DNA of 64,000 bases from Mariniblastus sp. (GTDB lineage: Bacteria; Planctomycetota; Planctomycetia; Pirellulales; Pirellulaceae), in assembly GCA_022447555.1 (NCBI GenBank), contig JAKVBF010000002.1:62001-126000 (forward strand), written 5' to 3'. Below are positions 28,166 through 36,441 of the stretch, in pieces. The translations under genes and the position numbers were made by a program. Under the pieces are notes generated by a model. That model was not told the origin of the DNA. It did not search any database and worked only from the letters and a program-made list of their open reading frames with translations. Numbering within the stretch: position 1 is the stretch's first letter; every line of letters starts with the position of its first letter.

Positions 28166-29365
28166 ATGAAGCCGACCTATTTCAGCAAATTAAGACTGCT
28201 TACCATTCTCCTTTTCGCTATCCTTCTTTCTGCTCCCGGATGCCAAACCCGAAATTTCCTTAAGCCAAATTTCTCCAAGATGGGGTTTTGGAATCGGGAT
28301 AAAATGAATTTGGCGACCAAAAAGCTACCTCCTCCTTCGTCACAATTTGCTCCGGAACCAACCGGAACGGCCAATGAGACCGTTGATTCTAGCGAGCAGG
28401 AGTTCCAGCAAAAAGTCAATGACTTAGCAGGGGGCGTTCAGAACGAAAAAGAGGCGACTTTGAATAATGGACTGATTCGCAAGCCCTATAGCTTGGACTC
28501 AATGAATCCACAATTGGCAAGTGAACAAAGCAATGGATTCGAAGGTACACCAGCCCCATTCATGAATGCAGATAATTCGGATCCCTTAAATGTTGGGACG
28601 AATTCTTTTGAGAATCTAAAGAACACAATGCAGCAGACACCGCAGGATATTTCCTTTAAGGGATCTCCCTCTAAAACTAACAACAATCACAACTCCATTG
28701 ACGGATGGAATCGCGATTTCACGCCAACGCCCCAGAAGTCAATAGGTTCGGCCCAGAGAGCTACCGAAAGTTTCCAGCCGATACCGCCAAGCCCAGCTGG
28801 CCAATTGAATGCGCCGGCGGATCCCCACCAACCGATGGCGGGCAGCGATCAAAACGGCTTTGGCTTACCACCAACATCGGCAGCCACAACGGGAATCCCC
28901 GCTCAAACAAATAACAACTTGCTGCAGCCAGCTCTCCCAACCATCCCTCGGGCCTCCCTTGATCCAATTCAAGCACCTGTAACCAATGACGAAAACCAAT
29001 TTGGAGGCAGTGCCGATTTAACGCCAACCAAGATGTTACAAAATAATATGCCCGAGTCGCGTTCCGGAGCGTTTTCCCCGATCCCGGCAAGCCCTACGAT
29101 GCCGTCTGAAACACCGACCGCAACTTATCCCGAGACTGCTTATCCAACGATCAAGCCGTTAATACCTAATCCCTTTAATGAGGCCCCAAATACCTCGGGG
29201 AAGGACTCTAAAAATCTAGCATTGGCGCCCGCGATCTCGCCAAATACGTCGTCGTCCGAAGTCCCCGATGCATTGCGGAGGGGCACCGGTGGTTTTGCAC
29301 CCGGAAGCACCAAGCAAATGAAACCGTTTGAAAAAAATTGGCAGCCTCCCAGCAATTCCAACTAG
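28166..29365 (+). CDS. Pro/Asn-rich probable lipoprotein with internal repeat
   Basis: No family recognised. ATG 28166 has GGGATGG ahead and gives a signal sequence (KLRLLTILLFAILLSAPGC) with a possible lipobox cysteine at 26. The mature 370 residues are low in charge and rich in Pro, Asn, Ser and Thr, as in surface or wall-associated linkers. Two diverged copies of a block (DFTPT ... FQPIPPSP and DLTPT ... FSPIPASP) lie exactly 100 residues apart, suggesting internal duplication. It ends convergent to an SDR gene with 34 bp between. Confidence 0.7.
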   Translation: MKPTYFSKLRLLTILLFAILLSAPGCQTRNFLKPNFSKMGFWNRDKMNLATKKLPPPSSQFAPEPTGTANETVDSSEQEFQQKVNDLAGGVQNEKEATLNNGLIRKPYSLDSMNPQLASEQSNGFEGTPAPFMNADNSDPLNVGTNSFENLKNTMQQTPQDISFKGSPSKTNNNHNSIDGWNRDFTPTPQKSIGSAQRATESFQPIPPSPAGQLNAPADPHQPMAGSDQNGFGLPPTSAATTGIPAQTNNNLLQPALPTIPRASLDPIQAPVTNDENQFGGSADLTPTKMLQNNMPESRSGAFSPIPASPTMPSETPTATYPETAYPTIKPLIPNPFNEAPNTSGKDSKNLALAPAISPNTSSSEVPDALRRGTGGFAPGSTKQMKPFEKNWQPPSNSN

Positions 29366-29399
29366 GTGCGTGCCCGAAACGACTGATCAAGAAAAGGTC

Positions 29400-30155
29400 C
29401 TACCAAGGCGTGTTACCACCATTGATGCACAAGGTCTGCCCGGTCACAAAGCCTGCTTGCTGACTTGCCAGATAGAGGACCGCTTGAGCCACGTCTTCAG
29501 GAACTCCCCATCGACCTGCTGGAACCGCCGCCAGATAGGCATCTTTTGCATCTTGAGGATCATTCACATGCCGCTCATTGGGAATCCATCCGGGAGCAAC
29601 GGAGTTCACCGTTATTCCATAAGGAGCCAGCTCTTTGGCCATGGTACGAGTCCAACCAATCTGACCTCCCTTTGCGGTAACGTAAGCGCTAAAGGGGGCA
29701 ACGGAATCATGAAATACCTCACTCGTAATATTAACGATTCGACCCCATTTTTGCTGCTTCCAATGTGGCAACAATGCCTTCGTTATCAAGAATGGACTTT
29801 TGATAAAAAAACGTATCATTTCTTCGTATAATTCCCAACTGGTTTCTTCAAGGGTCAATTGCGGTTGAGGACCAGTTGCGTTGGGGACCAGAATATCAAC
29901 CGGCCCTGTCTTGGCCGAAATTTCCTCCAGCATCGCGTCAACTTCAGTGGAATTCGTGACATCAGCTTGCACCAGAAAACTCTCAATCCCTTCAGCTTGG
30001 TACTCAGCAAGGGCCTGCTCGGCGCGGTCTCGATTGTTGGCAAAATTAATCGGCACTCGTGCACCGGCTTTTCCCAAAGCCATGCCAATTGACTTCCCCA
30101 AACCGGCACTATTACCTGTGACCAGGGCCGTTCGACCCGTTAGCGAATATGTCAT
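29400..30155 (-). CDS. Short-chain dehydrogenase/reductase, FabG-like
   Basis: NAD(P)-dependent oxidoreductase of about 251 residues. The cofactor motif TGNSAGLGKSIG, the active-site Ser in NITSE, the YVTAK catalytic pair and the NSVAPGWI loop are all intact, with INGG near the end as in 3-oxoacyl-ACP reductases. Substrate unknown. The region after Rossmann strand 4 reads NATGPQP rather than the usual NNAG. The start is ATG 30155 preceded by GGGAA; a GTG at 30170 is possible. Confidence 0.88.
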   Translation of the reverse strand: MTYSLTGRTALVTGNSAGLGKSIGMALGKAGARVPINFANNRDRAEQALAEYQAEGIESFLVQADVTNSTEVDAMLEEISAKTGPVDILVPNATGPQPQLTLEETSWELYEEMIRFFIKSPFLITKALLPHWKQQKWGRIVNITSEVFHDSVAPFSAYVTAKGGQIGWTRTMAKELAPYGITVNSVAPGWIPNERHVNDPQDAKDAYLAAVPAGRWGVPEDVAQAVLYLASQQAGFVTGQTLCINGGNTPW

Positions 30156-30259
30156 TTGTTTCCCGTTCACTATATGGTTACTTACATTTCCAAGGTACGT
30201 TAGTTAATGGTAATTGATCCTCTTTGACAACCAGCCGTAGAGCTAAATACGATCATCAC

Positions 30260-31066
30260 ATGTCGGAAACAAACCAGTTCGATTTGCAAAAACTGAATGA
30301 TCATGGATCATTAAAATCCGTGACTTTCCTAGAGACCACACCTTCCACCAATGATTGGGCCAAACAGAAGATTCAACAATCTGGCCTTGCCGACAAACTG
30401 GTTAAGGAGTGCCCCAAACTATTGCTCACCGAACGCCAAACGGCAGGCCGCGGTCAAATGAACCGAAACTGGTGGTCGGGGCAGGGGAGTCTTACTTTCT
30501 CAATCATCGAAACATTCCCTGATTCCACGCCCAACCTGACAACGAGTTTGGCCACCGCATTGGCTCTGACCGAGCTGATCTGCGGCATCGATTGCAATAT
30601 CGAACCGCGCATTAAATGGCCTAATGACCTTTTTGTGAACGGCCGCAAGCTAGGTGGCATTTTGATTGAAACAGTTCGGCATCAAGGCACTGGTTTCAAA
30701 ATTGTTGGGATTGGGATCAACGTCAATAATTCCCTAAGTCATTTACCAGAGGCTGTTCGAAAATCAGCCATTAGCTTGCAAGAAATCACGGGCAAACATC
30801 AAGACATGACCCCCTTTTTAACAAACTTGCTAGACCGCTATTTTGCGGTTCAAAACCGTTGTCAAACGGAACCGAAAAAAGTCGTTCAAGACTGTCTCAA
30901 TCGGTCTCAACACACTTTGGGCGAACCCCTCTGTTTCCGCCTTCCCGATGGTCGATCGATTAACGGGGAATTCGCTGGCTATAGCGTACGCGGAGGTGTT
31001 TTGATCAAACAGAATGAGTCACCAGCGGAATTCCTCTCGGGGACGATTGAGCTACCCCATTATTAA
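30260..31066 (+). CDS. birA: Biotin--[acetyl-CoA-carboxylase] ligase
   Basis: Attaches biotin to the carboxyl carrier protein. The catalytic motifs ETTPSTNDWAK, GRGQMNRNWWS (adenylate-binding loop) and KWPNDLFV are present, and a C-terminal SH3-like domain follows (SINGEFAGYS). There is no N-terminal helix-turn-helix, so this is the ligase-only form without repressor function. ATG 30260 is chosen; an in-frame TTG 36 bp upstream is less likely. 268 residues. Confidence 0.93.
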   Translation: MSETNQFDLQKLNDHGSLKSVTFLETTPSTNDWAKQKIQQSGLADKLVKECPKLLLTERQTAGRGQMNRNWWSGQGSLTFSIIETFPDSTPNLTTSLATALALTELICGIDCNIEPRIKWPNDLFVNGRKLGGILIETVRHQGTGFKIVGIGINVNNSLSHLPEAVRKSAISLQEITGKHQDMTPFLTNLLDRYFAVQNRCQTEPKKVVQDCLNRSQHTLGEPLCFRLPDGRSINGEFAGYSVRGGVLIKQNESPAEFLSGTIELPHY

Positions 31067-31362
31067 ACCACTCCAAGATCAAACGGACACTCGAAAACCA
31101 TCCTCTTAAGCGATTTTGAAAAAAGGAAACCACCAATTGATTCTACAGAAACCAAATCGTTTTGGCGGCTTCTGGGAGACCGAACTGGTCGAAAAATAAA
31201 GGCTGCGGAAATTTCCAATCCGCATCATTCGAATTCGTGTGATCGAGGCTGGTAAATGAACCATTAAACTGGCAAAATCAACGAAACTCTGATACCCGAC
31301 CAAAAAAGTCTTCATTGCCTCAATCCGAGCTGGAAATTTAATCTCGCTAAAAGGAATCACAG
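31067..31362. other. intergenic, no gene seen
   Basis: About 296 bp between two plus-strand genes. No terminator hairpin or recognisable frame. AAGGA at the right end serves the next gene. Confidence 0.45.
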
Positions 31363-31686
31363 ATGCCATTATTCGAAGTTGAAACGGATTCACATATCAT
31401 TATTACTTGGGCTGATGATGAAGACGCGGCAACCACTGTTGCAAATTCTTCGTATCCAAGTGAGAGCATTGTTCGGCTCACAAAACGCCCTCGCGACAGT
31501 TGGGTTATCTCTAAAGGTGTCCTTGGTATCGCATCAAAATCAGATCCCTGCAGCATCGCCCGGGATTGCCTTTCCAAAGCGGCTGGAGATAAGGTTCATG
31601 CGATTCGTCTGTACATGCATGAAACGGGAAACGATCTAGAACAGGCTAGAAAAGTCATTGAGTCGAACATGGTCATCGGCTGGTAG
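31363..31686 (+). CDS. Small conserved-looking hypothetical protein
   Basis: 107 residues, no family recognised. Mixed alpha/beta composition with EVETDSHIIITWADDEDAA, KRPRDSWVISKG and a C-terminal helix ending SNMVIGW. No signal peptide or membrane segment. AAGGA stands 7 bp before the ATG, and a terminator follows 55 bp after the stop, so it is a well-delimited single gene. Confidence 0.75.
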   Translation: MPLFEVETDSHIIITWADDEDAATTVANSSYPSESIVRLTKRPRDSWVISKGVLGIASKSDPCSIARDCLSKAAGDKVHAIRLYMHETGNDLEQARKVIESNMVIGW

Positions 31687-31740
31687 TCCATTAACGCGAG
31701 TCCCTCCCAAAGCGCACCTTCGACAGACCCCAATGTCACA

Positions 31741-31772
31741 AAAAAGGGTCGTCTTTATGACAACCCTTTTTT
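31741..31772. terminator. Bidirectional terminator between convergent genes
   Basis: AAAAAGGGTCGTC (31741-31753) pairs with GACAACCCTTTTT (31759-31771), with one mismatch and a 5-nt loop. The A and T runs on the flanks give a T tail on both strands. It lies between the plus gene ending 31686 and the minus gene ending 31802. Confidence 0.88.
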
Positions 31773-31801
31773 AATTCTTTGTAAGACAGTAACGAAGGCC
31801 G

Positions 31802-32332
31802 CTATTTGAAAACGGAAGCAGCGCCACCGCCACCTTCACCCGCACCAACATTTGCATCGACTGCGTTAGGTTGCTGGCCTGGATTGGTAGCTGCAGTCGA
31901 GCCACCTGTCGTGCCCCCTTGTCGGTAGACCAGTTGCAAGCATTTATTCTCTGCTGTGGAGTCAAAGCCACTTGGAAAGCTACCACCTTTGCTAAAGGTT
32001 ATGGTCAATTCACCGTTATTGAATTTATAGATGGCGTTCACCTTGTTACCGGAATCGGCACCGTTATCAATCGTAAAAACCAACTGAGCAGGACTGGCAA
32101 GACTGTTCGCACCCAACGTTCCACTGGAAGTAAGGCTCCCTGAAACCGCTGAAAAATTAGCACTGTTAATCGTCAATTTCATTGACGTCAGCGCATTGGC
32201 GGGGACCGTCTGCCCATCCATGGTTCCCGAAGCAACCGTCCACTCACCATTTAATGACTGACCCATTGCAGGAATCGTCAACAATGTCGCGACGGCGATC
32301 ACAGCAAGAAATGGAATCCGGTGAAACATCAT
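31802..32332 (-). CDS. Secreted TIGR03067-domain protein
   Basis: 176 residues with a clear signal peptide (LAVIAVATLLTIPAMGQS). The mature part matches the planctomycete domain TIGR03067: LNGEWTVASGTMDGQTVPA at the start, a central KLTINSANFSA strand pair, a DSGNKVNAIYKF strand and NGELTITFSKGG. The function of this domain is not known. A Gly/Ala/Thr-rich tail of about 40 residues follows. AAGGAG stands upstream; of two adjacent ATG codons (32332, 32329) the second has the better spacing. It is divergent from the ABC genes. Confidence 0.85.
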   Translation of the reverse strand: MMFHRIPFLAVIAVATLLTIPAMGQSLNGEWTVASGTMDGQTVPANALTSMKLTINSANFSAVSGSLTSSGTLGANSLASPAQLVFTIDNGADSGNKVNAIYKFNNGELTITFSKGGSFPSGFDSTAENKCLQLVYRQGGTTGGSTAATNPGQQPNAVDANVGAGEGGGGAASVFK

Positions 32333-32643
32333 TTTCTCCTTGAGCTAGTTTTACGTCAAAATCAATCAGGCAACAGGTTTTCGAAACAATTTTCACAACA
32401 ATAAAACTGACGTTTATCCGAAAGCCTTAATCGACTGCCGTTTTACTATAGAATAAGAGCCGTGATTATCGGGGTCCAGTGAATAAATGGAGACCAACCG
32501 TATTTATCGGGCATCTACACGGTTGTTTTTCAATAATTACGCGGACCTCTTTACCAGATTGCATGCTCACGCAAAACTGGAGTGGATGTAAACATTTTGT
32601 CGCCTCATCTCTCAAGTGCCGATCTTTTCAACTTAAATTTGCC
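32333..32643. other. divergent intergenic region before ABC quartet
   Basis: Contains the promoters of the secreted TIGR03067 protein and the ABC genes. The plus frame is open from a GTG at 32479, but its 55 codons do not resemble an ABC ATPase N-terminus, so I treat them as non-coding. Confidence 0.5.
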
Positions 32644-33579
32644 ATGTCCCCTTTAATTTCCCTTCAAAACATCTGCAAGAACTACCGCAGCATGCCGGCC
32701 CTGAGCGATGTGAGTCTTGAAATCCAACCTGGAATCACCGGGTTACTGGGACCAAATGGAGCCGGGAAATCAACGCTGATTAAAGTCATCATGGGCCTGG
32801 TTCGAGTAACAAGCGGAAGCGGCACCGTGCTTGGAAATCAGCTGGGCAAACAAGGCCGCGAGATTCGATCGAAAATCGGCTTCATGCCAGAAGACGACTG
32901 CTACATTCCCGGACTAAAAGGAGTCGAAGCGGTCCAGTTCTCCGCCTGTCTGGCAGGGCTTCCCTCGACCGAGGCGCTGCGACGTTCTCATGAAATCCTT
33001 GACTTCTGCGGCATGAAACAGGAACGCTATCGAGAAATTGAAACCTACTCGACTGGAATGCGGCAGAAAATCAAATTTGCTGCATCGATTGTTCACGACC
33101 CGGAATTTTTAATCTTCGACGAGCCCACGTCGGGGCTTGATCCGGAAGAGAGGGAAAACCTCTTAAATCGAATTCGAATCTTGGCAACCGTGGCCGGTAA
33201 ATCCGTTTTGATTTCGACCCACATTCTCCCTGACGTTCAGGCGATCTGCGATCATGCGTTAATTTTAGCGGCAGGCCAGGTCCGGCTGAGTGAACGTCTA
33301 GAAGTATTAAATCGCCCTACATCGCCGACCATCACACTGCGTGTGGCCAAAGCGTCAACTGAATTTGCCGAAGATTTACGACGGTTGGGTTTGACAGTAG
33401 ACACAACAGAGAATCCCATGCAGCTCCGCATCTCGGGTGACTCGGATAGACTGGCCGATCAAATTTGGAAAATGGCCCAACGCCATGGAATCGCACTGCA
33501 TTCCATGCGACCTTCAAAGAATTCTCTTGAGGAAATTTTCATTTCCGCCGTAGAGGAGGCCAGCATTGCCCCTCCATAA
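32644..33579 (+). CDS. ABC transporter ATP-binding protein (first)
   Basis: ATPase subunit of an ABC-2-type exporter, 311 residues. Walker A GLLGPNGAGKST, signature YSTGMRQKIKFA, Walker B FLIFDEPTSGLDP and the switch His (ISTHIL) are all present. The C-terminal about 80 residues form the regulatory extension seen in CcmA/NatA-like ATPases. The following permease gene overlaps its end by 14 bp, so the pair should form one transporter. The substrate is unknown. Confidence 0.92.
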   Translation: MSPLISLQNICKNYRSMPALSDVSLEIQPGITGLLGPNGAGKSTLIKVIMGLVRVTSGSGTVLGNQLGKQGREIRSKIGFMPEDDCYIPGLKGVEAVQFSACLAGLPSTEALRRSHEILDFCGMKQERYREIETYSTGMRQKIKFAASIVHDPEFLIFDEPTSGLDPEERENLLNRIRILATVAGKSVLISTHILPDVQAICDHALILAAGQVRLSERLEVLNRPTSPTITLRVAKASTEFAEDLRRLGLTVDTTENPMQLRISGDSDRLADQIWKMAQRHGIALHSMRPSKNSLEEIFISAVEEASIAPP

Positions 33580-34654
33580 AGTTGGTTATCGAGGCTGGGG
33601 TTCCAAAAAAATTCCTGCCTCACGTCGCTGGTGGATCATTTCTCAGACCGGAATCCGACTTGCAATCCGGTCGCGGTGGGTGCGCCGACTGATGCTGGTC
33701 TGCTTTTTTCCTGTTTTGTACTGGGGCCTAGGGGTTTTCCTGCTGGAACAATACATAGCCCAACCAGATTTGCAATCAGACATTATTGAGATCATGGAGC
33801 AACGTGAACGTTTTCAGCCGACTCAAAATCGCCGAGGTCGTCGCAACCGTGACCGGGACCGCAACCTCCCTCCTTCCATCCGCAGGATGCGTGGATACGA
33901 GGAAACCCTCAGCATGCTTCCCAAGAGTGATGAGCTCTTCGACTCTCTCAAATCACCTGATGATGGAACCCGTCATGTGGTTTGGTCATGGTTGTTGATG
34001 ACCTTCTTTCGCTATCCTCAAGCCATGTTGCTACTTTTTCTGGTTGGATTTATCGCCCCGGGTTTGATTTCCAGAGACGTTCGTTCTCGCGCCTTCCTGC
34101 TCTATTTCTCAAGGCCGATTGGTCGATTTGAATACATCGCTGGAAAGCTACTGGTTCCCGCTGCCTTCATTGCCTTCATCACCTGTCTGCCGGCGTTAGT
34201 GCTGTATATTTTCGGGATCATGTTGTCGACGGATTGGTCCGTGATCAGTGAGACATGGGATATCCCCCTCCGGATTGTGGCGGCGACGATTCTTGTGATC
34301 TTACCAACCGCCTCACTCGCCTTGATGCTGTCATCATTGACTCAGGAATCTCGATTCGCCACATTTGCCTGGTTCGCCTTTTGGATCATGGGGCATGGTG
34401 CCTGGCTGGCCATCGTTCTGACACAGGCCATCTCGCTCAGCAGCCCTCCTTTCTCTAACACGGTGATGGATTCCGCACTGGTAGAAAACTGGTCTTTGAT
34501 CTCCCTCTATAACAATCTTGGAGAAGTGCAAAGTTGGATTTTCGGTTTTGACACCTTTTTAAACATCTGGCCCAGTTTCATGATACTCAGCTTGCTGACA
34601 CTTGTGGCATTGGCTGTCCTGTTCCGTCGTGTTTCAGCACCGATTCGTATTTAG
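33566..34654 (+). CDS. ABC-2-type permease (first)
   Basis: Membrane subunit paired with the ATPase before it, 362 residues, six predicted membrane segments: one near residue 45-65, the others between about 155 and 355. A long polar loop rich in Arg/Asp (RRGRRNRDRDR) sits between segments 1 and 2, on the outer side. The motif SRDVRSRAFLLYFSRPI resembles the coupling region of ABC-2 permeases. TTG 33566 is the start; AGGAGG precedes it at ideal spacing inside the upstream gene, supporting translational coupling. Confidence 0.85.
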   Translation: MPLHKVGYRGWGSKKIPASRRWWIISQTGIRLAIRSRWVRRLMLVCFFPVLYWGLGVFLLEQYIAQPDLQSDIIEIMEQRERFQPTQNRRGRRNRDRDRNLPPSIRRMRGYEETLSMLPKSDELFDSLKSPDDGTRHVVWSWLLMTFFRYPQAMLLLFLVGFIAPGLISRDVRSRAFLLYFSRPIGRFEYIAGKLLVPAAFIAFITCLPALVLYIFGIMLSTDWSVISETWDIPLRIVAATILVILPTASLALMLSSLTQESRFATFAWFAFWIMGHGAWLAIVLTQAISLSSPPFSNTVMDSALVENWSLISLYNNLGEVQSWIFGFDTFLNIWPSFMILSLLTLVALAVLFRRVSAPIRI

Positions 34655-34666
34655 GAAACTGTGTTG

Positions 34667-35632
34667 ATGATTGAACTGGATCAAGTCACCAAACTTTACG
34701 GAACCGTCATCGGTGTCAACGACATCAGCATGACTCTGGAACCAGGTACCTATGGACTATTGGGACCCAACGGATCCGGTAAAACAACCTTGATCAATTT
34801 GATTTTGGGCCAACTTAAACCGACACTGGGGCACGTCCGTTTATTCGGAAGAAATCCTTGGAGCCGAGATTCCCTGTTAAGAGATATTGGCTTATGCCCA
34901 GCCAGTGAAGTCGCCTTCCCACGTGTGACCGGGTATCAGTGGGTTAAATACATGATTCAGATGCACGGCTTCTCATCTCAAACTGCGAGTCAAATGGCAA
35001 CAAAGTCACTGACTCAAGTTCGGCTTGATCATGCCATGCATCGCCCGATGCAAAACTACTCACTGGGAATGCGGCAACGGGCTAAACTGGCTCAAGCAAT
35101 CGCTCACGAACCCCATCTATTGATTTTAGACGAACCCTTTAATGGATTGGATCCGGTCGGCCGAATGGAAATGATCCAATTCCTTAGGAATTGGGGATCC
35201 GAGGGTCGAAGCCTGATTCTCGCCAGTCATATTCTGCATGAGGTCGAAGCGGTCCATCCATCCTTTTTACTGATCTCTGGTGGCCGACTACTAGCTTCGG
35301 GATCCCCTGAGCAGGTGAGTAGCATCTTAGCCAATACACCTAACAGGGTTCGGATACGATGTTCCCAAGCTCGCCTATTAGCCAGCCACCTTATGGGACA
35401 TCCTTCGGTTGAGGAAATCTCCATTCATCCACCCGATCGTGGTGAAAATGGAGAGGTTCTGCATATTGAGACGTGCTCTGCGGCCCAAGTCTACGACGCC
35501 TTACCCTCTCTGCTGGTCGAAAACGGCATTGAAATATATGAGATGCGATCGGCCGACGAATCGCTCGGTCACCTATTTGCCACACTCATGAAAATTCACC
35601 GTGGAGAATCACAGGGGGGGACTTTGATATGA
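34667..35632 (+). CDS. ABC transporter ATP-binding protein (second)
   Basis: A second ABC-2-type ATPase, about 321 residues. Walker A GLLGPNGSGKTT, signature YSLGMRQRAKLAQ, Walker B LLILDEPFNGLDP, switch His in ASHIL. GTG 34661, TTG 34664 and ATG 34667 follow one another behind TAGGA; the exact start is unsettled. It lies about 12 bp after the first permease and overlaps the second permease by 4 bp, so all four genes are one transcription unit. Confidence 0.92.
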   Translation: MIELDQVTKLYGTVIGVNDISMTLEPGTYGLLGPNGSGKTTLINLILGQLKPTLGHVRLFGRNPWSRDSLLRDIGLCPASEVAFPRVTGYQWVKYMIQMHGFSSQTASQMATKSLTQVRLDHAMHRPMQNYSLGMRQRAKLAQAIAHEPHLLILDEPFNGLDPVGRMEMIQFLRNWGSEGRSLILASHILHEVEAVHPSFLLISGGRLLASGSPEQVSSILANTPNRVRIRCSQARLLASHLMGHPSVEEISIHPPDRGENGEVLHIETCSAAQVYDALPSLLVENGIEIYEMRSADESLGHLFATLMKIHRGESQGGTLI

Positions 35633-36429
35633 GGTGGCTGAACAGTATTCTCGCAACCTGCCAGTTTGAATTCATCAATTTCCTTTCACTACAACGACTG
35701 GCCGTATCCATCATCCTTGCCGGTTTCCCGCCTGTGATGCTGTCGCTCATTTTCTTAGGCTTCCAATTTTCAGGTGATAGTCCTGAAAATCCGCTATTCA
35801 TCACTCTGTTGTTCGTTTCCATTTCTTGCCTGCTGGGCATGCTTCTTTGGGCAACGCCCAATATCTACTCCGAATTGGAAGGTAAAAGCTGGATCTATGT
35901 CGCGAGTCGACCCCGTGGGCGGGTCTCGGTCATTCTGGGCAAATACCTTGCAGCCGTCCTATTTGGTTTCGTTGTTTGCTTTGTTGCCATCACCGGTTGT
36001 ATTGCCGCCACACAAATCCTGTCGGGCTCGTTGCGTTCGCCCGTGTGGGTCTGGTTCAGCATGAATTGCCTGTACCTGATTGCCTGCGCATCATATGGGG
36101 CGGTTTATTCGCTGATTGGTACCATGTTTTACCGAAGGGCGATGGTGATAGCGGCGGCTTACACGCTTCTTTCTGGAATGTTTCTGGCTAATATTCCGGC
36201 GGTCGTCAGTCGCTTGACCCTCCGTTACCACTTGCAGTTCATTGGCTTAAATTGGTTCGGGAACGAAATGGCACTTCGGGAAGACGTGATCGTTACTCAC
36301 TACTTGTTGAACGAAGCACCGTCGACTATTTTCCACCTCGCATGTCTTGGCCTAGTGATTCTTGTGGCACTCGGGTTCGCTATTTGGGTTGTCAAAACCC
36401 GAGAATATGCCACGTCGGATGAAACTTAA
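35629..36429 (+). CDS. ABC-2-type permease (second)
   Basis: 266-residue membrane protein with about six hydrophobic segments and the ABC-2 pattern SELEGKSWIYVASRPRGRVS between segments 2 and 3. Its ATG overlaps the stop of the second ATPase (ATGA). Compared with the first permease it lacks the large polar outer loop, so the two permeases may form a heterodimer or two separate transporters. It ends 12 bp from convergent comEC. Confidence 0.85.
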   Translation: MRWLNSILATCQFEFINFLSLQRLAVSIILAGFPPVMLSLIFLGFQFSGDSPENPLFITLLFVSISCLLGMLLWATPNIYSELEGKSWIYVASRPRGRVSVILGKYLAAVLFGFVVCFVAITGCIAATQILSGSLRSPVWVWFSMNCLYLIACASYGAVYSLIGTMFYRRAMVIAAAYTLLSGMFLANIPAVVSRLTLRYHLQFIGLNWFGNEMALREDVIVTHYLLNEAPSTIFHLACLGLVILVALGFAIWVVKTREYATSDET

Positions 36430-36441
36430 AACGAGCCAGAC

